This document shows, piece after piece, positions 31,729 through 41,171 of a stretch of 64,000 nt of DNA. Origin of the DNA: WLJO01 sp945889085. Its GTDB lineage: Bacteria; Actinomycetota; Acidimicrobiia; Acidimicrobiales; Ilumatobacteraceae. The DNA is taken from assembly GCA_945889085.1 (NCBI GenBank), contig CAMDBM010000011.1:1-64000 (forward strand), in the 5' to 3' direction. The notes beneath the pieces are model-generated. The model saw nothing but the letters and a program-made list of their open reading frames with translations. It was not told the origin of the DNA and ran no database searches. The number at the start of each line of letters is the position of its first letter. Within the stretch, counting starts at the first letter, position 1. Position numbers and translations under genes: made by a program.

Positions 31729-33171
31729 TCAGTTGTCCTTCGTGCCCTCGGTGGACACCGGGGCAGAGATCGTCGCTGTCGGCTCGTCCTCGTTGAGCGT
31801 GGTTGCGGGCTCCACTGCGGGGACATCGTCCGAAGCGGGAGCGTCCACGGCGGCGAAATCGAGGTATTCGTCGGCAACTGCGTAGACCGAGTACTGCCCG
31901 CCGTCATCGGAGGTGAACAGGTACGACGGGAGGAGCCACACGTTGCCGTCGGCATCCCACAGTTGCGTCAACCCGACAGTCACCTTGGTGAGGGTGATGG
32001 TGAGGACCTCGACGGGGACCTCGGGGGCTGCCGGGGTGGTGTCGACAGGAAGGGGGTCAACCGGCATGGTCTCTGCAGGAACCGGCTCGGGAGCAAGGCC
32101 CGGGTCGCCGACCGTTGCTCCTGAGCCCTCGACCGAACCCGAACCGGCAGATGCATCGGTTTCGGCGGGGGTAACCGCAACCACATCGGCAACAGCACTG
32201 CGGGCCGACATGGCAACCGGGCCACCACCGAGGTAGCCGGACCAGTACCCACCGGTGTCATTCATCCGCTCGACAGCCTTCGGGATGCCCACGAGTTCGT
32301 ACTGGTCGCCACGCACCGGCTCAGCAAGAAACCCGCTGGCGCCCGTCAGTGCACCTTCGGCGCCGTAGCCGACACCGATCGCCATCTGGGTCTTTGAGCC
32401 GTCCACCAGGAGCCAGGCGGTCACCCAAGAACCCCAATCGTCGGCGTAGGCCTCGAACTCGTAGTTCGCTGCATCGAGGCCGAGCGTGACGAGGAGCGCC
32501 TTGGCCTTGGACTCCGCCTCAGCCTTGGTCGGCACGTTCTTGGGCGGCTGCGGCACATCACAGGGCTTCACGTCACGGGTGACGACTGTCGTCGCGTCGG
32601 CACCGGACTCATCGATGCTCGACGAATCCGCTGCATCGTCAGGAGCAGGCTCACCAACAGCGATCCCCGGTTCCACACAGGAGACCGGGGCGACCTTGTT
32701 CGACCAGGAGGGCGAGAACCACCAACTGCGGAGAGCGTCGTTGGTGATCGTGAGCGAGGCGTCGCCCTTCGAGGAGTCGCCGAGGAGGTCGTACCCACCC
32801 TGATCCTTCGGGAGGGTGGTCCACGTGCCCGACAGACCAAAGGCCTTGGCGAGCGCTGCCCGCTGCGCGTCGGTGGCGGGGCCGGCGTTTGCCGGGAAGT
32901 ACCACGCAGTGAGCGGGCCGAGCGGCTCCGCAAGCCCTGCAGCAGCGACGTACTTCACTGGCCGCATGCGCATGTCGGACACCCCGTCAGCGGCCATACC
33001 GGGTGCGGAGGCGGCGGCCACTTTTTCGTCGTTGGCCCCGTTGCGGGCGCCAACCCGAATCTTTGCTGGTGCCTTGGTGGTCACCTTGCTCGTGTCTGCT
33101 GAACAGGCCCCGAGGAGGGCGACTGCTGCGAGGACCGGAACCGATACCTGAAAGAACTTTCGGAGAGTCAT
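31729..33171 (-). CDS. Large putative lipoprotein between ftsY and ffh, unknown function
   Basis: A 480-residue exported protein. The signal peptide ends in the lipobox LLGAC (about residues 19-23), after which Cys would be lipidated. The mature part holds repeated Trp/Gly-rich segments (LTAWYFPANAGPATDAQRAALAKAFGL, LRSWWFSPSWSN, YEFEAYADDWGSWVTAWLLVDG) and a Pro/Thr/Val-rich low-complexity stretch near residues 340-390. A C-terminal segment reads LTITLTKVTVGLTQLWDADGNVWLLPSYLFTSDDGGQYSVYAVADEYL. This resembles exported actinobacterial proteins of unknown role. It separates two genes that are usually adjacent in SRP operons, and ends in its own terminator. Confidence 0.75.
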   Translation of the reverse strand: MTLRKFFQVSVPVLAAVALLGACSADTSKVTTKAPAKIRVGARNGANDEKVAAASAPGMAADGVSDMRMRPVKYVAAAGLAEPLGPLTAWYFPANAGPATDAQRAALAKAFGLSGTWTTLPKDQGGYDLLGDSSKGDASLTITNDALRSWWFSPSWSNKVAPVSCVEPGIAVGEPAPDDAADSSSIDESGADATTVVTRDVKPCDVPQPPKNVPTKAEAESKAKALLVTLGLDAANYEFEAYADDWGSWVTAWLLVDGSKTQMAIGVGYGAEGALTGASGFLAEPVRGDQYELVGIPKAVERMNDTGGYWSGYLGGGPVAMSARSAVADVVAVTPAETDASAGSGSVEGSGATVGDPGLAPEPVPAETMPVDPLPVDTTPAAPEVPVEVLTITLTKVTVGLTQLWDADGNVWLLPSYLFTSDDGGQYSVYAVADEYLDFAAVDAPASDDVPAVEPATTLNEDEPTATISAPVSTEGTKDN

Positions 33172-33209
33172 GCACCGTCCGACGTCGGCCTCGAAGGTTT
33201 CGTTCCCGG

Positions 33210-34490
33210 CTATTCCCCGAAAAGCGCGTCGACGAACTCGTCCGGGTCGAATGCAACGAGGTCGCCGATGCTCTCGCCGAGGCCGACCAGCTTCACGGGG
33301 ATGCCGAGCTCGGTCTCGATGGCGAACACGATGCCACCCTTCGCGGAACCATCAAGCTTGGTGAGCACCACACCGGTGACCTCGGTGACGTCGCCAAACT
33401 CCTTGGCCTGCACGAGGCCGTTCTGCCCCGTGGTCGCGTCGATCACGAGCAGGACCTCGGTCACCCGGCCGGGTTCGCGATCTGCCACGCGACGGACCTT
33501 GCGAAGCTCCTCCATGAGGTTCGACTTGTTCTGCAGGCGACCTGCTGTGTCGCCGAGGACGAGATCGCAGCGCCGTGCCGCGGCCGCCTGGACACCGTCG
33601 AAGATGACGGAACTCGGGTCGCCACCTTCGCTCCCGCGAACGAACTCGGCACCGGAGCGCTCTGCCCAGGTCTGCAGTTGCTCGGCAGCAGCGGCGCGGA
33701 AGGTATCGCCCGCCGCGAGCAGTACTCGGTGTCCCTCGGCACGCTGCTGCGCAGCAACCTTGCCGATGGTGGTGGTCTTGCCCACACCGTTCACCCCGAC
33801 GAACAGCCAGACATTCGGACCCGCACCGCCGCGGTCCTCGAGCCGCAGGCTCCGGTCGGTATCGGCCAACCTGGCTTTCATCTCCCCCTGCAGCGCGGTG
33901 AGCAGCGCATCGGGATCAGTGATCTCTTTCGACTTCACGCGTGCCCGCAGCGGCTCCAGCAACCCATTGGTAACCCGAAGACCTACGTCGGCGCGCAGCA
34001 AGGCTTCCTCGAGTTCGTCCCAAGACTCCGCCGTGATCCCGGCACGACCGCGGACACCGCCGAATGCACCGGAGAAGGTGGCGCGCGCCTTGGCTATCCG
34101 GTCCCGGAACTTCGGTCGCTCGAGATCCTCGGGTTCGGCTGGCGTCTCTGCCTCGATCTCTTCGATATCGGCGAGCGCTACTTCCGCCTCGAAGTCGGCG
34201 AGCGACTCCTCGAACGCCGCATCGAGATCCTCCGCGGAGATCTCCTCATCTGCCTCGGCGTGTGTCACGGGCTCATCGGTCGACGGAGCCGGCACAGCCC
34301 TGCTCGGCTTTACGGGCGACGGTTTCGGGGGCGGGGCCGGAACCTCGCGGCGCTCGGCAGTGACTGCCGGCGGGGCAGTGCCGGCACGACGACGGTTGAC
34401 GAGCAGCACGCCGATCCCGAACACGAGAACGACGGCGATGAGGATGAGCAGTACGGCCGGCATAACCAGTGTCACGCTACCGGTTGGCAC
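33210..34490 (-). CDS. ftsY: SRP receptor FtsY, with N-terminal membrane helix
   Basis: A 426-residue GTPase that docks SRP-ribosome complexes at the membrane. It has an N-terminal helix (PAVLLILIAVVLVFGIGVLLV), an acidic linker (about 70-120), and the NG domain: FVGVNGVGKTTTIGKVAAQ, LAAGDTFRAAAAEQLQTWAERSG, LGDTAGRLQNKSNLMEEL, LTKLDGSAKGGI and VGLGESIGDLVAFDPDEFVDALFG. The start is uncertain between GTG 34490, GTG 34475 and ATG 34463, none with a strong Shine-Dalgarno. It follows smc closely. Confidence 0.95.
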   Translation of the reverse strand: MPTGSVTLVMPAVLLILIAVVLVFGIGVLLVNRRRAGTAPPAVTAERREVPAPPPKPSPVKPSRAVPAPSTDEPVTHAEADEEISAEDLDAAFEESLADFEAEVALADIEEIEAETPAEPEDLERPKFRDRIAKARATFSGAFGGVRGRAGITAESWDELEEALLRADVGLRVTNGLLEPLRARVKSKEITDPDALLTALQGEMKARLADTDRSLRLEDRGGAGPNVWLFVGVNGVGKTTTIGKVAAQQRAEGHRVLLAAGDTFRAAAAEQLQTWAERSGAEFVRGSEGGDPSSVIFDGVQAAAARRCDLVLGDTAGRLQNKSNLMEELRKVRRVADREPGRVTEVLLVIDATTGQNGLVQAKEFGDVTEVTGVVLTKLDGSAKGGIVFAIETELGIPVKLVGLGESIGDLVAFDPDEFVDALFGE

Positions 34491-34499
34491 CCTGCGGGC

Positions 34500-37400
34500 T
34501 CAGTTGGCTGCGTTGACCCGCTCGGAGACGACTTTCGACGAGCCGCCCGGCTGCATCGTTACACCGAGCAGGACGTCACCGGCCTCCATCGTCCGCTTCT
34601 GGTGGCTGACGACGATCAGCTGAGCCTCGGAGCGGAATTCGTTGACCAGCCCGAGGAAGCGGTGCAGGTTGACGTCGTCGAGAGCGGCCTCGACCTCGTC
34701 CATCACATAGAACGGCGAGGGGCGCGACCGGAACACGGCAAACAGGTAGGCGAGCGCTGTGAGGCTTCTCTCTCCACCAGAGAGCAGCGACAGCTTCTTC
34801 ACGTTCTTGCCGCTCGGCTTCGCCTCCACCTCGATACCCGTGTTGAGCAGGTTCTCAGGGTCGGTGAGGACGAGTTTGCCCTGGCCTCCGGGGAAGAGCA
34901 TCCCGAACAGCTTCGTGAAGTGCGTGGCGACGTCGGCAAAGGCGTCCGCGAACACACTCTCGATCTCGGTGTCAATCGCCTTGATTACCCGGGACAACTC
35001 ACGACGGGTTTCCTTCACGTCCTCCAGTTGGTCCTCGAGGAACTTGTGCCGTTCCTGCAGCGCGTTGAACTCTTCGAGCGCAAGCGGGTTGATGGGGCCG
35101 AGCAGGCGCAGTTCGCGTTCGAGATCCTTGACTCGCGTCTGGGCCGGCACACCCTCGGGAAGCGGCGGCTCCACTGCCGCGAGAGCGACATCGGGCTCGG
35201 TCTCGAGTTCACGTCGGGTGGATTCCTCCACCGTCTCGAGGCGCAGACGCGATTCGGCCTCGTCAATGTCGACCTTGTGCGAGCGCTCCCGGATGCCCTC
35301 GAGTTCTCTGTCCGCAGCGACTCGTCGCCGGCGGGCCTCGTCGAGGCGTTGCGTGATGCCCCGGACCTCGTCGGTCTGGCGGCGCCGGGCCTCGTGCAAC
35401 GAGGCCAGTTCCGCCTCGATCGTGACGCGCCGCGTGTCGACGAGTGCGGCCAGACGGTCGATTGCACCGAGCGCCGCCTCGATCTGCTGGCGACGTTCTG
35501 CTGCCTGTTCACGCGCCACCTGGTCAGCCTCGAGACGACGCTCGGTCTCCTCCAGACGACGCTCGATGAATTGCTGACGCTCCAGCAGGGCGGCGTTGCG
35601 GACCTCGACGTCCTTCCGGCGACCCCCGAGGACGGCGGCACGGGCCTCGAGCTGAGCGCGAACCTCGCCGCGGCGCCGGGCAGCGGCTACCTCCTCGGCC
35701 TCGTCTGCCTCGAGTGCGGGAAGCAATCCCTCGAGCTCCGCGATTCGTCCACGCTCGCGGTCAGTGCGTTCCTGCAGTTCGGACGTGGACTGAACAACGA
35801 TTTCCAGTTCGGCCTGGGCCTCGCGTCGCTGTGCCTGCACGCGTCCGAGCGTGTCCGTCGCCGCCGTGAACTTCGCATCGTTCGTCTCGAGCCGCTTGCC
35901 GAGGTCACGCTCGTTCTGCCGGGCAGCCTCGAGCTCGGTACGGGCGCTGCGCATTACCTGTTCGCGCTCGACGACATCCCCGCGCGCTGCAACCGCGCGT
36001 AGTTGGGCCTCCTCGAGCGCTGTTGCCGTGGCTCCACTGCCGGTGGTGCCATAGCGCCAACCGACGGCCGAGAACCGGTGGCCGTCACGCGTGACTATCA
36101 CGCTGTTCGGGTTGGCGAGCGAGATGTCGAGCGCCGCCTCCCAGCCGCCGTCGACGCACCCCGCCCTCGCGAGCAACACGTCGAGGAGCGCATCCACACG
36201 TGCATCGCTGCCGCGAACGTGCGACCGAACTGGGGACGTACCGGAGGGCACTGCTGTGGGGACCGATCCGAGGAATGCTGAGAGCGCCAGCACTGCGCCG
36301 GTTGCGTTGCCCGACGCAAGGTGACGCAGGGCTGCTCGCGCCGAACCCGGATTGTCCACCAGAACCGACAGGATCGCGTCGCCGAGCGCCGCCTCGAAGG
36401 CAACCTCCCAGCCCTCCTCAACCCGGACGAGGTCAAGCAGTGTGCCGAGCACACCCGGCACGTCCTCAAGCCGCTTCGAGCCGGCGCGAGCACGGGCGTT
36501 GTCGAGCGCGAGCGAGAGCGCATCGGCACGCGCCTGCCAGCGGGACAGTTCAGCCACGGCCTCCTGATGAGCGGCAGTTGCTGCCGTTGACGCTGCATCG
36601 GCCGCGAGGCGACGGTTCTCTGCAGCTTCCACATCCGCGACGAGGGGCGTCTCGGCAGACTCCGCTGTCTCGGCCTCCCCGCGCAGGCGTTCCGCCTCTT
36701 CGGAGAGACGCGCAACCTTCATCTCGAGGTCCGCGAGCCGTTGGCGTGCGCGACGCGACTCGGAGTCAGTGCGCTCGAGCCCGCTTCGCAGGGTACGGAG
36801 CTCGCCGCGTACCTCGGCGGCAGCGCTGGACGCAGCCGCGGCCGAGCCGCCCGAAGCGGATTCGATCGCCTCGAGCGTGCGGTCACGCTCGGACTGGTAC
36901 GTGGTCTCGTCGTCGGTAAGAGTCTCGGCCTCCGGCACGAGGGCCACGAGTTGCGCAGCAACTTCGGTCAGCTCGCCCTGCAGCCGCGCGGCCTCACCCT
37001 CAAGGTTGGCGACGACCCCGCCGTCCATCAGTTGTCCGCGGTCGCGCTCCATCGACCGGCGACGTTCGTGCAGCACGGCGGCGAGACCACGTGCCCGCTC
37101 TCGGAGTTGCTCGACGTGAACCAACCGATCGCTGACGTCCGTATCGCCGCGAGCCGCTAGCTCACCCTCCGCAGCGGCGACCTGCTGCTCGAGGAGCGCG
37201 AGCTCGGTGCGCAGCGTTCGCTCAGACGCACCAAGCGATTCCCTCTCGACGGAGAGCGCTGCGAGCCTTGACCGCTGTGCGGCAATCTCCCGGCCGGCGA
37301 GGAATATGCGCAGGGCACCGAACTCGGCCTGAAGGTCTCCGTGACGTCGTGCGGCTTCCGCCTGGCGCTCGAGCGGGCGCAACTGCCGCCGGACCTCGCG

Positions 37401-37985
37401 CAGGAGGTCCTGTACCCGCAGGAGGTTGCCCTCCGTCGAGTCGAGGCGGCGCTCGGCCTTTTCCTTGCGACGGCGGAACTTCAGGACCCCTGCCGCTTCC
37501 TCGATGATCGCCCGACGCTCCTCCGGGCGGGCGTTCAGCACGGCGTCGATCTGGCCCTGACTCACGATGACGTGCTGCTGGCGACCGACGCCGGCGTCGC
37601 TGAGCAGTTCCTGGACATCGAGCAAGCGGCAGGGAACCCCATTGATCGCGTATTCGCTCTCGCCCGTGCGGAACAGCGTGCGGCGGATGCTGACCTCGCT
37701 GAACTCCACGGGGAGCACCCCATTGGCGTTGTCGATGGTGAGGGTGACCTCCGCCCGTCCGAGCGCGGGGCGTTTGTCGGTGCCGTTGAAGATGACGTCG
37801 TCCATCTTCTGGCTGCGGACCGAGCTGGGGGCCTGCGCACCGAGCACCCATGCGATTGCATCGACCACGTTGGACTTGCCCGAACCGTTCGGGCCGACCA
37901 CGACGGTGACGCCCGGCTCGAACTCGAGCGTGGTGGCGTCTGCGAACGACTTGAAACCCTTGAGGGAGAGAGACTTGAGGAACAC
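34500..37985 (-). CDS. smc: Chromosome segregation ATPase SMC
   Basis: A 1161-residue condensin. The N-terminal head has FLKSLSLKGFKSFADATTLEFEPG and VVVGPNGSGKSNVVDAIAWVLGAQAPSSVRSQKM (Walker A). A long coiled coil with a hinge around LEDVPGVLGTLLDLVRVEEGWEVAFEAALG follows, then the C-terminal head with KLSLLSGGERSLTALAYLFAVF (signature) and FYVMDEVEAALDDVNLHRFL (Walker B). It compacts and segregates the chromosome with ScpA/ScpB, which are not in this window. The GTG at 37985 places the usual FLKSL next to the start; a GTG 30 bases upstream is also possible. Confidence 0.97.
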   Translation of the reverse strand: MFLKSLSLKGFKSFADATTLEFEPGVTVVVGPNGSGKSNVVDAIAWVLGAQAPSSVRSQKMDDVIFNGTDKRPALGRAEVTLTIDNANGVLPVEFSEVSIRRTLFRTGESEYAINGVPCRLLDVQELLSDAGVGRQQHVIVSQGQIDAVLNARPEERRAIIEEAAGVLKFRRRKEKAERRLDSTEGNLLRVQDLLREVRRQLRPLERQAEAARRHGDLQAEFGALRIFLAGREIAAQRSRLAALSVERESLGASERTLRTELALLEQQVAAAEGELAARGDTDVSDRLVHVEQLRERARGLAAVLHERRRSMERDRGQLMDGGVVANLEGEAARLQGELTEVAAQLVALVPEAETLTDDETTYQSERDRTLEAIESASGGSAAAASSAAAEVRGELRTLRSGLERTDSESRRARQRLADLEMKVARLSEEAERLRGEAETAESAETPLVADVEAAENRRLAADAASTAATAAHQEAVAELSRWQARADALSLALDNARARAGSKRLEDVPGVLGTLLDLVRVEEGWEVAFEAALGDAILSVLVDNPGSARAALRHLASGNATGAVLALSAFLGSVPTAVPSGTSPVRSHVRGSDARVDALLDVLLARAGCVDGGWEAALDISLANPNSVIVTRDGHRFSAVGWRYGTTGSGATATALEEAQLRAVAARGDVVEREQVMRSARTELEAARQNERDLGKRLETNDAKFTAATDTLGRVQAQRREAQAELEIVVQSTSELQERTDRERGRIAELEGLLPALEADEAEEVAAARRRGEVRAQLEARAAVLGGRRKDVEVRNAALLERQQFIERRLEETERRLEADQVAREQAAERRQQIEAALGAIDRLAALVDTRRVTIEAELASLHEARRRQTDEVRGITQRLDEARRRRVAADRELEGIRERSHKVDIDEAESRLRLETVEESTRRELETEPDVALAAVEPPLPEGVPAQTRVKDLERELRLLGPINPLALEEFNALQERHKFLEDQLEDVKETRRELSRVIKAIDTEIESVFADAFADVATHFTKLFGMLFPGGQGKLVLTDPENLLNTGIEVEAKPSGKNVKKLSLLSGGERSLTALAYLFAVFRSRPSPFYVMDEVEAALDDVNLHRFLGLVNEFRSEAQLIVVSHQKRTMEAGDVLLGVTMQPGGSSKVVSERVNAAN

Positions 37986-38054
37986 GGTGGGTTCGACCCT
38001 ATCGCTTCCGGTCACTTCGATGGGTAGCCCGCGGCCACGCCCGGCCGGAGGGCG

Positions 38055-38888
38055 CTACTTCTGGCAGCGCGGGCAGAAGAAGGTGGACCGGCCACCCACC
38101 GTGGCCCGGCGGATCACCGACTTTTCGCAGGTCAGGCATCCTTCATCGCGACGGCCGTACACCAGGTGCTGGTGCTGGAACTCCCCAGTCCGACCGGCAA
38201 CATCGACGTATTGGGTGTCGTCGAGGGTTGAGCCACCGGAAGCGATCGCTGCCGTGAGCACCTCGGTAATCGCCCCGGCCAGCCGACTGATCTCGACGGG
38301 ACGCAGGGCGTTGGCCGGGCGGTCGAAACGGACCCTGGCACGGTGGAGGACCTCGTCGGTGTAAATGTTCCCGAGACCGGCAATCCGGTGCTGATCCAGC
38401 AGGACGGTCTTGACCGCGCGCGACGTCCCGGACAGCGCGAACCGCAGGACGTCCGCGTCGAAGGGATCGGCGATCGGGTCCACGCCGAGCCGGAGCAGTT
38501 CGGGCATCTCGTCCTCGAGGCGCTCCGGGTCGTACACGACCACTTCGCCGAAGGTCCGCGGGTCCACGAACCACAGCTCGACGCCACCCATGGTGAGCGC
38601 TACGTGCGTGTGCGCGGGTCGCTCGCTGCCGACCGGGGAGACGAGCAGTCGCCCGCTCATCCTCAGGTGCACCATGAGGCCGAACCCGCTGTCGAGCGAA
38701 CCGAGGAGGTATTTGCCCCGTCGCTCGAAGCCGGTGATCACCACCCCGGACAGCCCATCAACCAGTGCCTGGCGGGACGTGCGCCGGACCGTACGTTCGC
38801 GGCCGACCTCGACCCGGTCGATCCGCCGGTCGAGCACCGTGTCGAGCAAGCCGCGCCGGACCGTCTCGACCTCGGGAAGCTCAGGCAT
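38055..38888 (-). CDS. mutM: Formamidopyrimidine-DNA glycosylase
   Basis: A 277-residue bifunctional glycosylase/AP lyase that removes 8-oxoguanine and formamidopyrimidines. The mature N-terminus PELPEVETVRRGL supplies the catalytic Pro; LMVHLRMSGRLLV and ARVRFDRPANALRP are conserved, and the zinc finger CLTCEKSVIRRATVGGRSTFFCPRCQK ends the protein. The ATG at 38888 overlaps the rnc stop by 8 bp. Confidence 0.96.
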   Translation of the reverse strand: MPELPEVETVRRGLLDTVLDRRIDRVEVGRERTVRRTSRQALVDGLSGVVITGFERRGKYLLGSLDSGFGLMVHLRMSGRLLVSPVGSERPAHTHVALTMGGVELWFVDPRTFGEVVVYDPERLEDEMPELLRLGVDPIADPFDADVLRFALSGTSRAVKTVLLDQHRIAGLGNIYTDEVLHRARVRFDRPANALRPVEISRLAGAITEVLTAAIASGGSTLDDTQYVDVAGRTGEFQHQHLVYGRRDEGCLTCEKSVIRRATVGGRSTFFCPRCQK

Positions 38889-39588
38889 CGGGCTCCGTCG
38901 GGGCGTCACCATCGAGTCGACGGATCGCATCGCTGGCAGCCAGTTGTTCGGCCTGCTTCTTCGTGCGGCCCTCGCCAGCGCCGAGAACCGACCCGTTCAC
39001 CAGCACCGACGCAAAGAAGAACTTCGCGTGGTCGGGTCCCTCCTCGCGCAGCACGTAGACGGGCGGGAGGTCCTCCCTGCTCGCACAAAGCTCCTGCAGC
39101 ATCGTCTTGAAGTCCGTGTACGGCGAGAACCCGTTCGGCTGCAGCAGACGCTCGCCAAGCAGTCGTACCACCAGATCGTGCGCGGCAACCGTCCCGCCGT
39201 CGAGATACACCGCGCCGATGATGGCCTCGAGTGCGTCCGAGATGATCGAGGACTTGTCACGACCCGCTGCGGTGTCCTCTCCCCTGCCGAGCAACAGGCA
39301 CGAGCCGATGTCCAGCAAGCGAGCGACGTCGGCGAGCGCGAGCGCGTTCACGACGCTCTTGCGCAGGTCCGTGAGGTGCCCTTCCCGCGCATCGAGGTGA
39401 CGGCGATACACAACATCGGCAACGACCCACCCGAGGACGGCGTCACCGAGGAACTCGAGCCGTTCGTTGCTCTCGTACCCGGGGTTCTCCGAACACCACG
39501 ATCGGTGACGGAGTGCCTGCAGCAGCAGGGATCTGTCGCCGAACCGATGGCCGATCCGTTCCTCGAGGGCCGACACTGCCGTGTCCAC
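38881..39588 (-). CDS. rnc: Ribonuclease III
   Basis: A 235-residue double-strand RNA endonuclease. The catalytic motif is ESNERLEFLGDAVLGWVVADVVYR, with DALEAIIGAVYLDGG as second metal site, and a C-terminal dsRNA-binding domain (DFKTMLQELCASRED...GSVLGAGEGRTKKQAEQLAASDAI). It processes rRNA precursors. It starts at a GTG shortly after acpP, with AGGACGG just upstream. Confidence 0.95.
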   Translation of the reverse strand: MDTAVSALEERIGHRFGDRSLLLQALRHRSWCSENPGYESNERLEFLGDAVLGWVVADVVYRRHLDAREGHLTDLRKSVVNALALADVARLLDIGSCLLLGRGEDTAAGRDKSSIISDALEAIIGAVYLDGGTVAAHDLVVRLLGERLLQPNGFSPYTDFKTMLQELCASREDLPPVYVLREEGPDHAKFFFASVLVNGSVLGAGEGRTKKQAEQLAASDAIRRLDGDAPTEPDA

Positions 39589-39599
39589 AAGCCGTCCTG

Positions 39600-39899
39600 T
39601 CAGCTCGAGCCGCTGACCCGGTCGACCACGTAGTCGACAGCGTCGCGAACAGTCTTGAGATCCTCGAGGTCCTCGTCCGCGATCCGGAAGCCGACGGAGC
39701 GCTCAGCAAATTCCTGTTCCATCTTGTCGACCAGTTCGATGAGTTCCATCGACGCGGCGCCAAGGTCCTCGATGAACGACTGTCCCTCGCTGATCTCCCC
39801 CGGCTCGATGCCCAAGATGTCGGCCAGCAGCCCTCGCACGATCTCGACGATCGCCTCGCGGTCAAGCGGGTTCTGCTGCACGTGGGTCTCGGCGGGCAC
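39600..39899 (-). CDS. acpP: Acyl carrier protein
   Basis: A 99-residue carrier. LDREAIVEIVRGLLADILGIEPGEISEGQSFIEDLGAASMELIELVDKMEQEF shows the four-helix fold and the phosphopantetheine serine in AASMEL. The residue before Ser is Ala instead of the usual Asp of DSL, a small deviation. GAGGAGA precedes the GTG start at 39899. Between plsX and rnc, as is common. Confidence 0.93.
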   Translation of the reverse strand: MPAETHVQQNPLDREAIVEIVRGLLADILGIEPGEISEGQSFIEDLGAASMELIELVDKMEQEFAERSVGFRIADEDLEDLKTVRDAVDYVVDRVSGSS

Positions 39900-39978
39900 G
39901 TTGTCTCCTCGGATCGGGCCCGGCTCTACCGGACCCCTTGATGTTAGGACGCCACCCTGCCGGGTTGCGCCACGCAGG

Positions 39979-40950
39979 TCAGGCGGGTGGGGCGACCGAG
40001 GCCCGCAGGGCGTCGACGAAACCGGAATCAACGAGGTCCTTTCCCACACGCAGCGCATTCAGGATTGCCCTCGAACTGGACGATCCGTGGCTGATGATGC
40101 AGACGCCGTCCACACCGAGCAGCACCGCGCCGCCGTAGGTCTCCGGATCGAACTTCTCGTAGAGCGGCAACAGCGCCGGCAGCAGCGCGTCAGCGTGGGC
40201 CTGGTACTCCGGGGTGGACGAGAAGGCCTCGAGGAGCGCGCTGATCAGCGTGCGCATCGAGCCCTCGAGGGCCTTGAGCAAGACATTGCCGGTGAAACCG
40301 TCGGTCACCACGACGTCGACGGTGTCGGTCATCACATCACGGCCCTCGACGTTGCCGATGAAGTTGATCCCCTTCGCAATCGCCAGCAGTTTGTGGGTCT
40401 CCTTGACGAGCGGCGACCCCTTGATGGGCTCCTCACCGATCGAGAGGAGACCGACCCGGGGATTCGCGATACCGAAGCGGTGCGCTGCGTAGACCGAACC
40501 CATCTGCGCGAACTGCACCAACCACTCGGGCTGCACCTCGGCGTTCGCTCCGGAGTCGAGCAGGATCGTGGGCGTGGAGCCGGGAACGGGGATGGCCGTG
40601 GCGATCGCGGGACGCTTGACGCCCTTCATCCGACCCATCCGCAGCAGTGCAGATGCCATCGTTGCGCCGGTGTTGCCGGCCGAGACCATCGCTGATGCCT
40701 TGCCGTCGCGCACTGCCTCGGCGGCACGCACGAGCGTGGAGTCCTTCTTGTGCCGGACGCTCTGGACGGCGTCCTCGTCCATATCGATGAACTCGTTGGC
40801 CTCGATCAGTGGAAGTTCGCCACAGCCCTCGAGGCCTGACGGGCCGACGAGAATGACCGAAATACCCTCTAGGGCAGCCTGATGCGCTCCCGCAAGGATC
40901 TCTCCCGGGGCGCGGTCTCCCCCGAGCGCGTCGAGGGCGATCGGGAGCAT
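39979..40950 (-). CDS. plsX: Phosphate acyltransferase PlsX
   Basis: A 323-residue soluble enzyme that makes acyl-phosphate from acyl-ACP for phospholipid synthesis. LPIALDALGGDRAPGEILAGA, MVSAGNTGATMASALLRMGRMKGVKRPAI, LLDSGANAEVQPEWLVQFAQMG and VVVTDGFTGNVLLKALEG are family motifs. The ATG at 40950 lies 11 bp after rpmF. The gene ends before acpP, its substrate carrier. Confidence 0.95.
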   Translation of the reverse strand: MLPIALDALGGDRAPGEILAGAHQAALEGISVILVGPSGLEGCGELPLIEANEFIDMDEDAVQSVRHKKDSTLVRAAEAVRDGKASAMVSAGNTGATMASALLRMGRMKGVKRPAIATAIPVPGSTPTILLDSGANAEVQPEWLVQFAQMGSVYAAHRFGIANPRVGLLSIGEEPIKGSPLVKETHKLLAIAKGINFIGNVEGRDVMTDTVDVVVTDGFTGNVLLKALEGSMRTLISALLEAFSSTPEYQAHADALLPALLPLYEKFDPETYGGAVLLGVDGVCIISHGSSSSRAILNALRVGKDLVDSGFVDALRASVAPPA

Positions 40951-40961
40951 GACAGTGGCGA

Positions 40962-41141
40962 CTACTCGACGTCGATAACGACGCGGTCGCGGTAGAACCC
41001 GCAGGACGGGCACACCGTGTGCGGCAGTCGGGCGTTGCCGCAGCGCTGGCACAGGCTGCGCGCGGGAACGCCGAGCTTCCAGGCACCAGCCCGGTTGCTT
41101 CGCGACTTCGACTTTGACTTCTTCTTCTTGGGAACGGGCAC
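40962..41141 (-). CDS. rpmF: 50S ribosomal protein L32
   Basis: A 59-residue ribosomal protein beginning at a GTG: MPVPKKKKSKSKSRSNR, then AWKLGVPARS and a zinc ribbon LCQRCGNARLPHTVCPSCGFYRDRVVI. GAGGGAG precedes the start. Zinc-binding Cys-x2-Cys pairs are intact. The gene lies between the DUF177 gene and plsX, its usual place. Confidence 0.96.
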   Translation of the reverse strand: MPVPKKKKSKSKSRSNRAGAWKLGVPARSLCQRCGNARLPHTVCPSCGFYRDRVVIDVE

Positions 41142-41171
41142 GACGAACTCCCTCGTAATGGCCTTGGGAGG

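Noticed and set aside
33003..36002. A 999-codon open frame on the plus strand opposite the ftsY and smc genes
   Set aside because: It is antisense to two clear genes, has no family motif, and long open antisense frames are expected in GC-rich DNA.
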